Counted from the stretch's first letter, positions 36,040 through 45,117 are shown. The stretch is 52,523 nt of DNA from Acidobacteriota bacterium (GCA_040752915.1 JBFMHB010000012.1:1-52523), one strand, 5' to 3'. Translations and numbers: made by a program. Notes: generated by a model not told the origin, from the letters alone.

Positions 36040-38247
36040 ATGTACCGCGAAGAGACCGTCGAAGTCGAGGTGGGGGGAAGGCCCCTGAAACTGTCCACCG
36101 GCAAGGTGGCGAAACAGGCCCACGGCGCCATGTGGGTGCGCTATGGAGATTCGGTGGTCCTCGTGACCGCCGGCATGGACAAGAAGGAGCGTCCCGGCCT
36201 GGACTTCCTTCCCTTCACCGTGGACTACCGCGAATTCACCTACGCCGGAGGGCGGATCCCGGGCGGCTTCTTCAAGCGCGAGGGCAAGCCGACGGATCCG
36301 GAGGTGCTCGTCTGCCGGATGATCGACCGCCCCCTCCGACCGCTCTTTCCTGAGGGCTATCACCTGGAGACCCAGGTCATCGCCATGGTTCTCTCGGCGG
36401 ACTTCGAGAACGCCCCCGACCTCATGGCGATCAACGGCGCCTCGTGCGCCCTCTACTGCTCGCCGATCCCCTTCACCCGTCCCGTGGGCGCCGTCCGCAT
36501 CGGCCTGATCGACGGGCAACTCGTGGTGAACCCCTCCCTCAAGGTGATCCAGCAGAGCCGATTGAACCTCCTCGTGGCGGGGACCAAGGAGGCCATCTGC
36601 ATGGTGGAGGCGGGCGCCCAGGAGCTCTCCGAAGAGCAGATGGTGGAGGCTCTGGACTTGGCGCACCGCGAGATCAAGAGAATCGTGGCGGCCCAGGAGG
36701 AACTCTACTCCCGGCTCCACATCCAGAAAATCCAAGTCGAGCCCCCCCACGTGGATCCGGACAAGCTGGCGGCCGTCGAGCAGCGGGTCGCCGGGCCCCT
36801 CCGGGAGGCCATGGCGGTCCGCGGGAAACTCAACATGTATGCGGCCCTGGAGCAGGTGGAGAAGGACTTCCTGGCCACCGTGCCGGAGGACGACGAGGAG
36901 GCTCGGGCCGAAGCGGCCCACCTCTTCCACGAAGTGCTCGTCCGCACGTTCCGGACAGTGCTCCTCAAGGAGGGGCGCCGGGTGGACGGGCGCCTCTTCG
37001 ACGAGATCCGCCCCGTTTGGAGCGAGGTGGGCGTTCTGCCGAGGACGCACGGCTCGGCCCTCTTCGCCCGGGGCGAGACCATGGCCCTGGCCAACTGCAC
37101 CCTGGGCACCGCCGCCGACGTGCAGAGGCTCAGCGGCCTCCTCGAGGGGCAGGAGAAGCACTTCATCCTCCACTACAACTTCCCGCCCTTCAGCGTGGGC
37201 GAGGTCAAGATGGTCCGGGGACCGGGGCGGCGGGAGATCGGCCACGGGGCCCTCGCGGAACGCGCCGTGCTCCCGGTCATCCCTCCGGAGACCGAGTTCC
37301 CCTACACGATCCGCGTCGTGTCCGACATCCTGGAATCCAACGGCTCCTCCTCCCAGGCCACCATCTGCGGGGCCACCCTGGCCCTGATGGACGCCGGCGT
37401 TCCCATCAAGGCGCCCGTGGCGGGCGTCGCCATGGGCCTGGTCATGGAGGGGGACCGGTACGCCATCCTCTCCGACATCGCGGGCCTGGAAGACCACTAC
37501 GGGGACATGGACTTCAAAGTGGCCGGGACGGCCGCGGGAATCACCGCCCTCCAGATGGACATCAAGGTGGACGGCGTTTCTTTTGACATCATGAGACAGG
37601 CCCTCGAGCAGGCCCGGCGGGGGCGTCTCCATCTCCTGGAACTCATGGCCCAGACGCTTCCCGCGCCGCGACCGGAGATTTCCCCCCTGGCGCCGCGCAT
37701 CTACACCGTCACGATTCCCAAGTCCAAGATCGGGGAACTCATCGGCCCCGGAGGAAAGAACGTCCGCGCCATCCAGGAGAACACGGGCGTGGACATCAAC
37801 ATCGAGGAAGACGGGACGGTCACCGTCGCCTCCAACAATCCCGAAATGGCCCAGAAGGCCCTCGAACTCATCCGCGCCCAGATGGAGGAGCCCGAAGTGG
37901 GCAAGATCTACAGAGGCACGGTGAGGAGGGTCGAGCCGTACGGGGCCTTTGTGGAGATCCTGCCCGGAACGGACGGCCTCCTGCACGTGTCCGAACTCGA
38001 CTGGAAGCGCGTCGAGAAGGTGGAGGAGTACCTGCAGGTGGGCGACGAGATCGAGGTCAAGCTGCTCGATTTCGAGCGCGGCGGGAAGCTCCGGCTGAGC
38101 CGGAAGGCCCTCCTGCCCAAGCCGGACGGCTGGGTGGAGCGCCCCGAGGGAGAGCGCCGTCCGCCGCGCCCGCGCGAGGACGGCCGGCCCCCCAGGGGGG
38201 GGGACCGGGACCGCCGCGACCGGGACCGCCGTCCGCCGCGCCGCTGA
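36040..38247 (+). CDS. pnp: Polyribonucleotide nucleotidyltransferase (PNPase)
   Basis: 735 residues. Two RNase PH domains: the first has FFKREGKPTDPEVLVCRMIDRPLRPLFP-type sequence near residues 80-110; the second has the catalytic aspartates in GDMDFKVAGT. KH domain with IGPGGKNVRAI (about 565-620), S1 domain with GAFVEILPGTDGLLHVSEL (about 625-695), and a ~40-residue Arg/Asp/Pro-rich tail that may bind RNA. Phosphorolytic 3'-5' exonuclease of RNA turnover. TTAGGAG precedes the ATG. Confidence 0.97.
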   Translation: MYREETVEVEVGGRPLKLSTGKVAKQAHGAMWVRYGDSVVLVTAGMDKKERPGLDFLPFTVDYREFTYAGGRIPGGFFKREGKPTDPEVLVCRMIDRPLRPLFPEGYHLETQVIAMVLSADFENAPDLMAINGASCALYCSPIPFTRPVGAVRIGLIDGQLVVNPSLKVIQQSRLNLLVAGTKEAICMVEAGAQELSEEQMVEALDLAHREIKRIVAAQEELYSRLHIQKIQVEPPHVDPDKLAAVEQRVAGPLREAMAVRGKLNMYAALEQVEKDFLATVPEDDEEARAEAAHLFHEVLVRTFRTVLLKEGRRVDGRLFDEIRPVWSEVGVLPRTHGSALFARGETMALANCTLGTAADVQRLSGLLEGQEKHFILHYNFPPFSVGEVKMVRGPGRREIGHGALAERAVLPVIPPETEFPYTIRVVSDILESNGSSSQATICGATLALMDAGVPIKAPVAGVAMGLVMEGDRYAILSDIAGLEDHYGDMDFKVAGTAAGITALQMDIKVDGVSFDIMRQALEQARRGRLHLLELMAQTLPAPRPEISPLAPRIYTVTIPKSKIGELIGPGGKNVRAIQENTGVDINIEEDGTVTVASNNPEMAQKALELIRAQMEEPEVGKIYRGTVRRVEPYGAFVEILPGTDGLLHVSELDWKRVEKVEEYLQVGDEIEVKLLDFERGGKLRLSRKALLPKPDGWVERPEGERRPPRPREDGRPPRGGDRDRRDRDRRPPRR

Positions 38248-38269
38248 TCCGGACTCGTTGAAGACCGAC

Positions 38270-38299
38270 ACGGGCGAGGGGCGACCCTCGCCCGTTCCG
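38270..38299 (+). terminator. Strong hairpin after pnp
   Basis: ACGGGCGAGGG (38270-38280), tetraloop GCGA, CCCTCGCCCGT (38285-38295): perfect 11-bp stem, followed by TCCGTT rather than a U run. Likely a terminator or 3'-end stabiliser of the rpsO-pnp mRNA, 17 nt before the next gene. Confidence 0.55.
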
Positions 38300-38316
38300 T
38301 TGAGGGAGGGCCCTTC

Positions 38317-38982
38317 ATGCATGCCACGACGGTTCGAGTGGTGAACGGAGCCGAAGGGGTCGCCCTCGGCTGGGTCTACGGCGAAGGGGTGCGGGTGGGA
38401 CCCAGCGGCAGGTCCTGGGAGGCGGAGTTCGAGAGGGCCCTGAGCCGCTGGCGGGGCCGGGAGGAAGCCCCTGCGACGACTTGCTTGAAGGCGGCCGTCC
38501 GCCAGATGCTGCGCCACGGAAGCTACAAGCCCACGGGGCGGGGAAAACCGGCCAGCGAGTACCTCCTCCACGCCGCCCTTGAGGGCCGGTTTCCGCGCGT
38601 GTCCAATGTGGTGGACGCGGCCAACCTGGCCTCCCTGGAGAGCCTCCTTCCGATCTCCCTGCTGGACGTGGACCGGTGCGGATCGGAGGCCTTCGGGATC
38701 CGGAGGGGTCGCGCGGGGGAACGATACGTCTTCAACCCATCCGGGCAGGAACTGGACCTCCAGGATCTCCTTCTCGCGGCCACGCTCCCTGGAGACGTCC
38801 CCTGCGGGAGCCCCGTCAAGGACTCCCAGGCCACCAAGGTGGCCCCGGATACGACGAGGATCCTCGGCGTGGTGTATGCTCCATCGGCCATGGCGGACCA
38901 GGCGCGGGAGGTTGCGGACCGCCTCGCCCGGCTCCTCGAGGCCGAGGACGCCCGGACCCTGAGCGGAGTCTCTTTTCCGTAA
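38317..38982 (+). CDS. B3/B4 tRNA-binding (PheT editing-like) domain protein
   Basis: 221 residues; GAGGGAGGG upstream of the ATG. The segment SYKPTGRGKPASEYLLHAAL with FPRVSNVVDAANLASL and PISLLDVDRCG matches the B3/B4 fold of phenylalanyl-tRNA synthetase beta, found stand-alone in many bacteria. A trans-editing or amino-acid-binding role is suspected for such proteins but not established. Lies 17 nt after the pnp hairpin, so may be partly co-transcribed with rpsO-pnp. Confidence 0.82.
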   Translation: MHATTVRVVNGAEGVALGWVYGEGVRVGPSGRSWEAEFERALSRWRGREEAPATTCLKAAVRQMLRHGSYKPTGRGKPASEYLLHAALEGRFPRVSNVVDAANLASLESLLPISLLDVDRCGSEAFGIRRGRAGERYVFNPSGQELDLQDLLLAATLPGDVPCGSPVKDSQATKVAPDTTRILGVVYAPSAMADQAREVADRLARLLEAEDARTLSGVSFP

Positions 38983-39074
38983 AGGGTGCATCGTGGAACG
39001 AGTGTGAACGGAGTATTCTTTTCTTGACTGGGGTGGCCCCCTGGCATTAGGTTAGGGTGGGTGGCTGGGAGAGG

Positions 39075-39446
39075 ATGAAGCAGACGATTCTCGTCATCGA
39101 CGACAACCCGGATCTCTTGGACATTGTGGACGCCATCCTTTCGGATGCCGGATACGTCGTAGCCAAGGCCCTGAGCGGGGAGGACGGGCTCCACGTGGCG
39201 AGGGTCCTGAAGCCGAACTTGGTGCTTCTCGACCTCAACATGCCCAAGATGGACGGCTGGGAGGTCCTCAAGCTCCTCAAGGCGGATTCGGCGACCAAGG
39301 AAATTCCCGTGGCCATCTTTTCCGTCCGCACCGACCTCAAGGACAAGATCTTCGGCCTCCAGCGCGGGGCCGTGGACTACATCTCCAAGCCCTTCCAGTA
39401 CGACCGCCTCACGGAGCGCATCGGCCGGATCCTGGCCAGCGCCTGA
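39075..39446 (+). CDS. Stand-alone response-regulator receiver protein
   Basis: 123 residues: a single REC domain without output. Acidic pair Asp9/Asp10 in VIDDNPDLL, phosphoacceptor Asp53 in LLDLNMPKMDG, Ser83 in IFSVRT and Lys105 in YISKPF are all present. Such CheY-like proteins relay phosphate or act by protein contact. No kinase is adjacent; the nearest is the hybrid kinase at 47852-50740. A TTGACT at 39024-39029 may be a -35 box but the -10 is poor. Confidence 0.93.
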   Translation: MKQTILVIDDNPDLLDIVDAILSDAGYVVAKALSGEDGLHVARVLKPNLVLLDLNMPKMDGWEVLKLLKADSATKEIPVAIFSVRTDLKDKIFGLQRGAVDYISKPFQYDRLTERIGRILASA

Positions 39447-39554
39447 GGCGGACGGCGCTCCGGCTCGGGAGCCTGCACCGCTTCTCCGGACGAGCCTCCT
39501 GGAATTCGCGGAGGGAACAGCTTGCCGAGCCCCCCCAGGGGCGGACCGCGAGCG

Positions 39555-39812
39555 CTAGGCGCGAATACGGCCCCGGACGATGGCGGCGCAGACGAGGGCC
39601 CTCAAGCGCTCCATCTCCTCGCGGACCTTCTCTTCGATTCCGGGTCCGGCCGGATCCTCCCGGAGCGAACCGTACTCCTGACGCCGCTGAAAGAGGATGC
39701 GGCCTCCCACGTAGACTCGGGCCTCCAGGACACGCTCCCGGTCCAGGTCCTCGATCTGAAGGTGGTACTCCACGCCTTCGTGGGGGAAGGTCTCGTTGAT
39801 CCCCGTGATCAT
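39555..39812 (-). CDS. Small conserved-looking protein paired with a phosphoesterase
   Basis: 85 residues; ATG at 39812 in an ATGA overlap with the phosphoesterase stop, so translation is coupled. Sequence begins MITGINETFPHEGVEYHLQ and continues with beta-strand-like IEDLDRERVLEARVYVGGR and a C-terminal amphipathic helix (about residues 58-78). No signal peptide or TM. I do not recognise the family. The coupled start and regular strand/helix pattern support a real gene. Confidence 0.7.
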   Translation of the reverse strand: MITGINETFPHEGVEYHLQIEDLDRERVLEARVYVGGRILFQRRQEYGSLREDPAGPGIEEKVREEMERLRALVCAAIVRGRIRA

Positions 39813-40558
39813 GACCCCACCTGGAGCCGATTCGCGAGGTTGGCGGGAAGTCCGGCCCGCCGGATCCGGTGGGCGGCGCCCTCGAAATCGTACGGGATTC
39901 TGCGCACAACGAGGCGCCGGGACTCGGGGTAGAACTCGGCGAAGGCGGCCTTGGGATTCCGGTCCCTGGGCTGTCCCACGGATCCTGGATTGATCAAGTA
40001 GCGGGCCTTGGCGTCGAGGACCACTTCCACCGTGTCGCCCGCCAGCGGGACGTGATCCACCCCGCCGGGCGTCTCCTGGTACAGGGCGGGAAAGTGCGTG
40101 TGCCCGTAGAAGCACAGCCAGAAATCCCCGGCGCGGAAGGACTGGTACGCGTCGAAGTCGGAGAAGAGATAAGCATCCTCGTCCGGGAAGGAGCCGTGGG
40201 CGATCCAGACTCCGGGCAGAACCTCCAGGGGACCCCGGGGCAGTGCGGAGAGGAAGGAGCGGTTCCCGGCCGTCAGTTTTCCGTGAGTCCAGCGGGCCGC
40301 CTCCAGAGCCGAGGAATTGAAGTTCCCTCCGTTGTCCATGCCGCAACAGACCTTGTCGTGGTTGCCCCGGACGGCCAGGAGGTTCTTGATTCGCCTCAGC
40401 CGGGCCACCACGGCATTGGGGCTGGCACCGTACCCCACCAGGTCTCCCATGCAGAGCACACCCGCGTAACGCCGGCGTTCCACCGCGCGAAACACGGCCT
40501 GGAGGGCCTCCATGTTGGAATGGACGTCCGAAAGAATGAGGTACCGAGCTCGACCCAA
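39809..40558 (-). CDS. Metallophosphoesterase (YfcE/ApaH-like)
   Basis: 249 residues. Calcineurin-like core with SDVHSN, GDLVGYG, GNHDK, AHGS and GHTHFP. Lacks TM segments and signal, so cytoplasmic. Related to MJ0936/YfcE-type phosphodiesterases; nucleotide or signalling-nucleotide substrates are possible but not shown. The start appears to be TTG at 40558 with only a weak G-rich site. A TATAAT at 40584-40589 (minus), inside the last codons of aroK, could be its -10 box. Followed by the overlapping 85-residue gene. Confidence 0.88.
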   Translation of the reverse strand: MGRARYLILSDVHSNMEALQAVFRAVERRRYAGVLCMGDLVGYGASPNAVVARLRRIKNLLAVRGNHDKVCCGMDNGGNFNSSALEAARWTHGKLTAGNRSFLSALPRGPLEVLPGVWIAHGSFPDEDAYLFSDFDAYQSFRAGDFWLCFYGHTHFPALYQETPGGVDHVPLAGDTVEVVLDAKARYLINPGSVGQPRDRNPKAAFAEFYPESRRLVVRRIPYDFEGAAHRIRRAGLPANLANRLQVGS

Positions 40559-40584
40559 GGTGCCCCCCGCCGCCTTCCCGTTGA

Positions 40585-41073
40585 TTATAACAGCCTCAAG
40601 ATGGATTCAACCACCTCGTCCACCGTAAGCCCCTCCGTCCACACCCGGTGGCGGGCGCGCGCATACCAACGTTTCCTACGTAGAAAGAGGCCGAAAAGAT
40701 CGGGGTCCGAGGCCAGGGGCCTCCGTCGGTCGCCGCCGATCCGCCGCACCGCCTCCTGAAAGGTGAGGTCCAGGTGGACCGTGGGTCCAAGCCCGTTCAA
40801 GAAGGGCAGGGTGACCTCGTCGCAGGCCCCCCCGCCGAGGGCCATGACCCGCTCCCCCTCCTCGGGCGTGGACAGGACGACGCGCCGTTCCACCTCCCGG
40901 AAGTAGGCCTCGCCCTGCTCGGCGAAGATCCGCGCGATGGACCGCCCCTCCAGGTCTTCCACGAGGGCGTCCGTGTCCCGAAAGGGCCACTTGAGCCTCT
41001 GGGACAAGATCCTCCCCACGGTGCTCTTGCCCGAACCCATAAACCCCATGAGGGTAACCGTGCGCCCGCCCAT
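40585..41073 (-). CDS. aroK: Shikimate kinase
   Basis: 162 residues. P-loop GFMGSGKSTVG, shikimate-binding DTDALVEDLEGRSIARIF with the conserved Asp and Arg, EVERRVV and the GGG motif LGGGACDE. The lid region has RRPLASD. Phosphorylates shikimate at the 3-OH in the chorismate pathway. No other aro genes are near. Divergent from tRNA-Val. Confidence 0.95.
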   Translation of the reverse strand: MGGRTVTLMGFMGSGKSTVGRILSQRLKWPFRDTDALVEDLEGRSIARIFAEQGEAYFREVERRVVLSTPEEGERVMALGGGACDEVTLPFLNGLGPTVHLDLTFQEAVRRIGGDRRRPLASDPDLFGLFLRRKRWYARARHRVWTEGLTVDEVVESILRLL

Positions 41074-41116
41074 GTCCCCACCCTAGCACACCTCCCGCCC
41101 CGCAACCCCCATCCCC

Positions 41117-41146
41117 TTGACAGCCTCCCGGCGAGACCCGTAAAAT
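41117..41146 (+). promoter_or_regulatory. Sigma-70 promoter of tRNA-Val
   Basis: TTGACA (41117-41122), 18-bp spacer, TAAAAT (41141-41146). The tRNA starts 9 bp after the -10 box. Same 18-bp spacing as the tRNA-Ser promoter. Confidence 0.8.
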
Positions 41147-41155
41147 CAACTTCTT

Positions 41156-41230
41156 GGGCGATTAACTCAGCGGAAGAGTACTATCCTCACACGGTAGGAG
41201 TCGCTGGTTCGAATCCAGCATCGCCCACCA
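41156..41230 (+). tRNA. tRNA-Val (anticodon CAC)
   Basis: Acceptor GGGCGAT (41156-41162) pairs with ATCGCCC (41220-41226); discriminator A and encoded CCA end at 41230. The anticodon stem CTATC/GGTAG encloses CTCACAC, so the anticodon is CAC, reading GUG. T arm GCTGGTTCGAATCCAGC. 75 nt. Confidence 0.95.
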
Positions 41231-41459
41231 CCTTGGAGCAGAGGGGCCTCGCGTCGTCGGGGCCCCTTCGCTTCTTGCCGCCCGGGTCATTTCGTCGCTT
41301 GGCCGAAGTCTTCCTCGATCGCCGTTGCCAGGCGCATCCGGGTCCTCTACAATCGAGGCGGAGCGGCGGCGTCTGCCGCCCCCGCGCGAAGGAGACCCCG
41401 GCCCCCGTTCGGGGGCGGTCCGGTTTGAAGCGAACCTGCCAATCTGGTCGGAGGCATCC

Positions 41460-43091
41460 ATGGCGAACAACGTCATTCCCGTCCCCAAACCGCAGAACGA
41501 GCCCGTCCTGTCCTACGGTCCCGGCTCGCCCGAAAAGGCGGCCCTCAAGGCCGAGCTGAAGCGCCAGCTGTCGGAGGAGATCGAGATTCCCCTGCTCATC
41601 GGAGGGAAGGAGGTCCGAACGGGCAACACGGCCAAGGCCGTCTGCCCCCACGACCACCGCCACGTCCTGGCCACGTACCACCAGGCGGGCGCAAAGGAGG
41701 TCGAGCAGGCCATCGCCGCTTCCCAGCAGGCCTGGCGGGATTGGTCCGAAATGCCCTGGGAGCACCGGGCGGCGATCTTCCTCAAAGCCGCGGAGCTCCT
41801 GGCCGGCCCCATGAGGGCTTCGGCCAACGCGGCCACCATGCTCAACCAGTCGAAGACCGCCTTTCAGGCGGAGATCGACTCGGCTTGCGAACTCATCGAC
41901 TTCTATCGGTTCAATCCCTACTACATGCGGTTCGTGTACGAGCAACAGCCCGACAGCGCCAAGGGGATCTGGGACTACGCCGAATACAGGGCCCTCGAAG
42001 GGTTCGTCTTCGCCGTCACCCCCTTCAACTTCACCTCCATCGCCGGAAACCTCCCGACCTCCCCCGCCATGATGGGGAACACGGTTCTCTGGAAGCCCGC
42101 GTCGTCCGCGGTCTTCTCGGCCTACCACATCTTGAAGGTCTTGCAAGCCGCGGGCCTGCCCGACGGCGTGATCAATTTCGTCCCCGGCCGCGGGGGCCAG
42201 GTGGGCGATCCGGTCCTGGCCAGCCCCCACTTCGCCGGTGTCCATTTCACCGGCTCCACCGCCGTTTTTCACGACATGTGGAGGACCATCGGAGCCAACA
42301 TCGCGACCTACAAGGGGTATCCGCGCATCGTCGGCGAGACGGGCGGCAAGGACTTCGTATTCGCCCACGCCAGCGCCGATGCCGCGGCCCTCGCCACGGC
42401 TCTCGTGCGCGGGGCCTTCGAGTTCCAGGGCCAGAAGTGCTCCGCCGCTTCCCGGGCCTACATCCCCAAGAGCCTCTGGCCGAAGGTGAAGGACGACCTC
42501 CTCGGGCAGGTGGGGGAGATCAAGATGGGGCCTCCCACGGACTTCCGGAACTTCTTCACGGCCGTCATCGACCGGGGCGCTTTCCGAGACCACAAGGGCT
42601 ACATCGATTTCGCGAAATCCTGTCCCGAGTGCTCGATCTTGGCCGGAGGGGGCTGCGACGACAGCACGGGGTACTTCATCCAGCCGACGGTGGTCCAGAC
42701 CACGGACCCCAAGTGCAAGATGATGGAGGAGGAGATCTTCGGCCCCGTGCTCACGCTCTATGTCTACGACGACGCCAGGTTCGAGGAGACCCTGGACCTG
42801 TGCGACACCACCAGCCCCTACGCCCTCACCGGGGCCATCTTCTCGACCGACCGAAAGGCCACGGTGACCATGATGAACCGCCTGCGCCACGCCGCCGGGA
42901 ACTTCTACATCAACGACAAGCCCACGGGCGCCGTCGTGAGTCAGCAGCCCTTCGGCGGGGGAAGGGCCTCCGGGACCAACGACAAGGCGGGATCCTACCT
43001 GAATCTCATCCGGTGGACGTCCATGCGGGCGGTGAAGGAGACCTTCGTCCCGCCCACCCACTTCGCCTACCCCTTCATGGCGGAGGAGTGA
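41460..43091 (+). CDS. pruA: L-glutamate gamma-semialdehyde (pyrroline-5-carboxylate) dehydrogenase
   Basis: 543 residues, the length of stand-alone P5C dehydrogenases rather than the bifunctional PutA. GGAGG lies 5 nt before the ATG. Aldehyde dehydrogenase motifs: FTSIAGNLPTSPAMMGNTVLWKP, FTGSTAVF, catalytic Glu in GETGGKD, catalytic Cys in FQGQKCSAASR, and NFYINDKPTGAVVSQQPFGG typical of P5C dehydrogenase. Oxidises glutamate semialdehyde from proline (or ornithine) to glutamate with NAD+. No proline dehydrogenase gene is adjacent. Ends at a strong terminator. Confidence 0.94.
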   Translation: MANNVIPVPKPQNEPVLSYGPGSPEKAALKAELKRQLSEEIEIPLLIGGKEVRTGNTAKAVCPHDHRHVLATYHQAGAKEVEQAIAASQQAWRDWSEMPWEHRAAIFLKAAELLAGPMRASANAATMLNQSKTAFQAEIDSACELIDFYRFNPYYMRFVYEQQPDSAKGIWDYAEYRALEGFVFAVTPFNFTSIAGNLPTSPAMMGNTVLWKPASSAVFSAYHILKVLQAAGLPDGVINFVPGRGGQVGDPVLASPHFAGVHFTGSTAVFHDMWRTIGANIATYKGYPRIVGETGGKDFVFAHASADAAALATALVRGAFEFQGQKCSAASRAYIPKSLWPKVKDDLLGQVGEIKMGPPTDFRNFFTAVIDRGAFRDHKGYIDFAKSCPECSILAGGGCDDSTGYFIQPTVVQTTDPKCKMMEEEIFGPVLTLYVYDDARFEETLDLCDTTSPYALTGAIFSTDRKATVTMMNRLRHAAGNFYINDKPTGAVVSQQPFGGGRASGTNDKAGSYLNLIRWTSMRAVKETFVPPTHFAYPFMAEE

Positions 43092-43131
43092 GCCTCAGGG
43101 CTCGGGGCTGGGCGGCACGCCCGAGCCGTTC

Positions 43132-43164
43132 AAGAGGTCCGGCCCCCGGCCGGACCTCTTTTCG
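43132..43164. terminator. Intrinsic terminator between pruA and the serine hydrolase
   Basis: AAGAGGTCCGGCC (43132-43144), loop CCC, GGCCGGACCTCTT (43148-43160): perfect 13-bp stem, with TTTTCGTTCTC around and after its 3' arm. Ends pruA; it may also act on the convergent hydrolase gene. Confidence 0.85.
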
Positions 43165-43192
43165 TTCTCCGGAAGCGCCTTGGCGTGGGGTT

Positions 43193-44362
43193 TCATGGGG
43201 CGGGGGATGGGGTCCTCGGGTCCTCCGGGCGGAGCGCCGGCGGGCGGCTGGGCCCGGGGCCGGGACCCGAGGCCGCCACGGCGGCCACCAGGCGCCGCGC
43301 CAGCACGCGCCCGTTGGCGGCGTCGTGGTCGAGGATCGTGCCCCCCACGGTCAAATCCAGGGACGGAACGTGAAAGGCGAAGGTGTTCCAAAACCCCTGG
43401 TGGCCGTAGGCGATCCACCCGTCCAACTCGATGACCATCAACCCGAGGCGGTAGGGCAGAGTCCCCCGGCCGGTCATGTCCTCCAGGGTCTGAGGGCGAT
43501 CCAGAACGCCTCCGGTCAGGAGCCGCCGCATGAAGGAGGTCAGTTCCTGCGCATCCGTGACGATACCTCCCCCTCCGAAGAGGTCGAAGGAGGCCCGGAA
43601 GGCCGTGACGTCCGTCGGGCCCAGGTATTGATGGGCCCGGGGGCCCGCCTCCGGGGGAGGGGGCTCCATGTATTCCCAGTAGGTGGACCTCAGGCCCAGC
43701 CGGTCGTAGCGGAGGAGGTCCCGCACGGCGGATCCAAGGCTCCGGCCCGTCCACCGTTCGATGAGGGAGCCCAGAAGGACGTACCCGCTGTCGCTGTACG
43801 CGTACTTCTCCCCAGGTTTCCCGACGGGGTCCTGCCACTCCACGAGCAGGCGGATCTGTTCCTCCGGAGTCCAGGCGTAGTGCGGGTCGGCGAGGATGCG
43901 CTGTTCAAAGCGGGGGTCCTTGGTGTGGTCCCCGAAACCGGCCGTGTGGCTCAGCACCTGGGCCAGGGTGATGGCGTCCACGTCGTACCCGTCGCTCTTC
44001 AAGAGGTCCCTTTGTGCCGCAGTCAGATTGGCCCCCAACCGATCGTCGAGGCTCAGGCGCCTCATCTCGCACAGGCGGAGGACCGAGGCCGCCACGTAGG
44101 TCTTGGTGTTGCTCGCGATCCGGAAGGTGTGCCGGGGTGTGAGGGCCTGCGACTCGCCCCGGGCTTCCTTTCCGGCGGCTCCCGACCAGTCCAGGTTCCG
44201 GGATGGGCACAGGACCGTGGCGGCGACCCCGGGAGCCTGGGGGTTCTCGGCGAGGAACGTCTCGAGGACCTCCTGGAGACGGTCCTTCGGATCGGCCGCC
44301 AGGGCCGCACGCGCCGCCGAAAGCAGCAGGAGGATGGCCGTTTGCCTGAGGAGTGGTTTCAT
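43193..44362 (-). CDS. Serine hydrolase, beta-lactamase/D,D-peptidase fold (class C-like)
   Basis: 389 residues from ATG at 44362. Signal peptide (LLLLSAARAALA), then a penicillin-binding fold: SxxK as SNTK (Ser84, Lys87), the tyrosine motif in YAYSDSGY (Tyr189) and the third-strand motif HQG in YGHQGFWNT, where KTG occurs in true beta-lactamases. HQG or HxG is frequent in esterases and D-aminopeptidases of this family. Periplasmic peptide or ester hydrolase; antibiotic resistance is not implied. C-terminal tail is Pro-rich. Its start lies ~220 bp from the divergent sigma gene. Confidence 0.87.
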   Translation of the reverse strand: MKPLLRQTAILLLLSAARAALAADPKDRLQEVLETFLAENPQAPGVAATVLCPSRNLDWSGAAGKEARGESQALTPRHTFRIASNTKTYVAASVLRLCEMRRLSLDDRLGANLTAAQRDLLKSDGYDVDAITLAQVLSHTAGFGDHTKDPRFEQRILADPHYAWTPEEQIRLLVEWQDPVGKPGEKYAYSDSGYVLLGSLIERWTGRSLGSAVRDLLRYDRLGLRSTYWEYMEPPPPEAGPRAHQYLGPTDVTAFRASFDLFGGGGIVTDAQELTSFMRRLLTGGVLDRPQTLEDMTGRGTLPYRLGLMVIELDGWIAYGHQGFWNTFAFHVPSLDLTVGGTILDHDAANGRVLARRLVAAVAASGPGPGPSRPPALRPEDPRTPSPAP

Positions 44363-44580
44363 GGGTCCCCTTCCCGGGGCGCGCGCCGCCGCCCGAGCCT
44401 CCGGCGATTGAACCACACAAAGACGGCCGCGGACCAGCACCGGCGCACCGCGTGTCGTGAACGGCTCCCGCTTCGCGAGGCGGGTCCCTTCATTCCTTCA
44501 AACCTTTTCGCCCTTTCCGGCGTCTTAACGGGTGAAGAGTGGACGCGGTCCCCCCCGGGAAATGCGTCGGGAGGCGAAGG

Positions 44581-45117
44581 TTGGAGCAGGCGCTGGCGAA
44601 CCGGGACACCTTCGACGTCGCGGCGGCCAAGGGAGGGGACCAGGCGGCCTTCGAGCGCCTGTATCGGGCCCACGCGGGTCGCATCCTCGCCCTCTGCGCG
44701 CGCCTGACGGGAGACCGGTCCGCGGCGGAGGATCTCACCCAGGAGGCCTTCGTCAAGGCGTGGGAGGGGCTTCCCTCCTTCCGGGGCGAGTGCGCCTTTG
44801 CCTCCTGGCTCCACCGCGTGGCCGTGCGGGTCGTGTTGGACGAGGCGCGGGCCAAGGTCCGGCGGCCGAGGACGATGAGCCTGGTGACCGACCCCGGGCG
44901 GGGCCCCGGATCGGCTCCGCCTCGGGCAGCCTCCTCCGACGTGGACCTGGAGCGGGCGGTGGCGGCCCTCCCGGAAGGGGCCCGGAGGGTCTTCGTCCTC
45001 CACGATGTGCACGGCTTCAGCCACGAGGAGATCGCCGAATTGGCCGGCCTGGCACCGGGGACCTCCAAGGCCCAGCTCCACCGTGCCCGGAAGCTGCTGA
45101 GGGAGGCGCTGAGATGA
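44581..45117 (+). CDS. ECF-family RNA polymerase sigma factor (second)
   Basis: 178 residues from a TTG at 44581, which has GGGAGG ~6 nt upstream; a GTG at 44539 is in frame but has no such site. Region 2 includes LTGDRSAAEDLTQEAFVKAW and FRGECAFASWLHRVAV. Region 4 has VAALPEGARRVFVLHDVHG and the helix-turn-helix HEEIAELAGLAPGTSKAQLH. The stop overlaps the anti-sigma start (ATGA). Shares little local sequence with the sigma factor at 10522-11088, so the two probably respond to different signals. Confidence 0.92.
   Translation: MEQALANRDTFDVAAAKGGDQAAFERLYRAHAGRILALCARLTGDRSAAEDLTQEAFVKAWEGLPSFRGECAFASWLHRVAVRVVLDEARAKVRRPRTMSLVTDPGRGPGSAPPRAASSDVDLERAVAALPEGARRVFVLHDVHGFSHEEIAELAGLAPGTSKAQLHRARKLLREALR

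Noticed and set aside
36028-38991. 987-codon minus-strand frame
   Set aside because: Antisense to pnp and the B3/B4 gene; no domain, no ribosome site.
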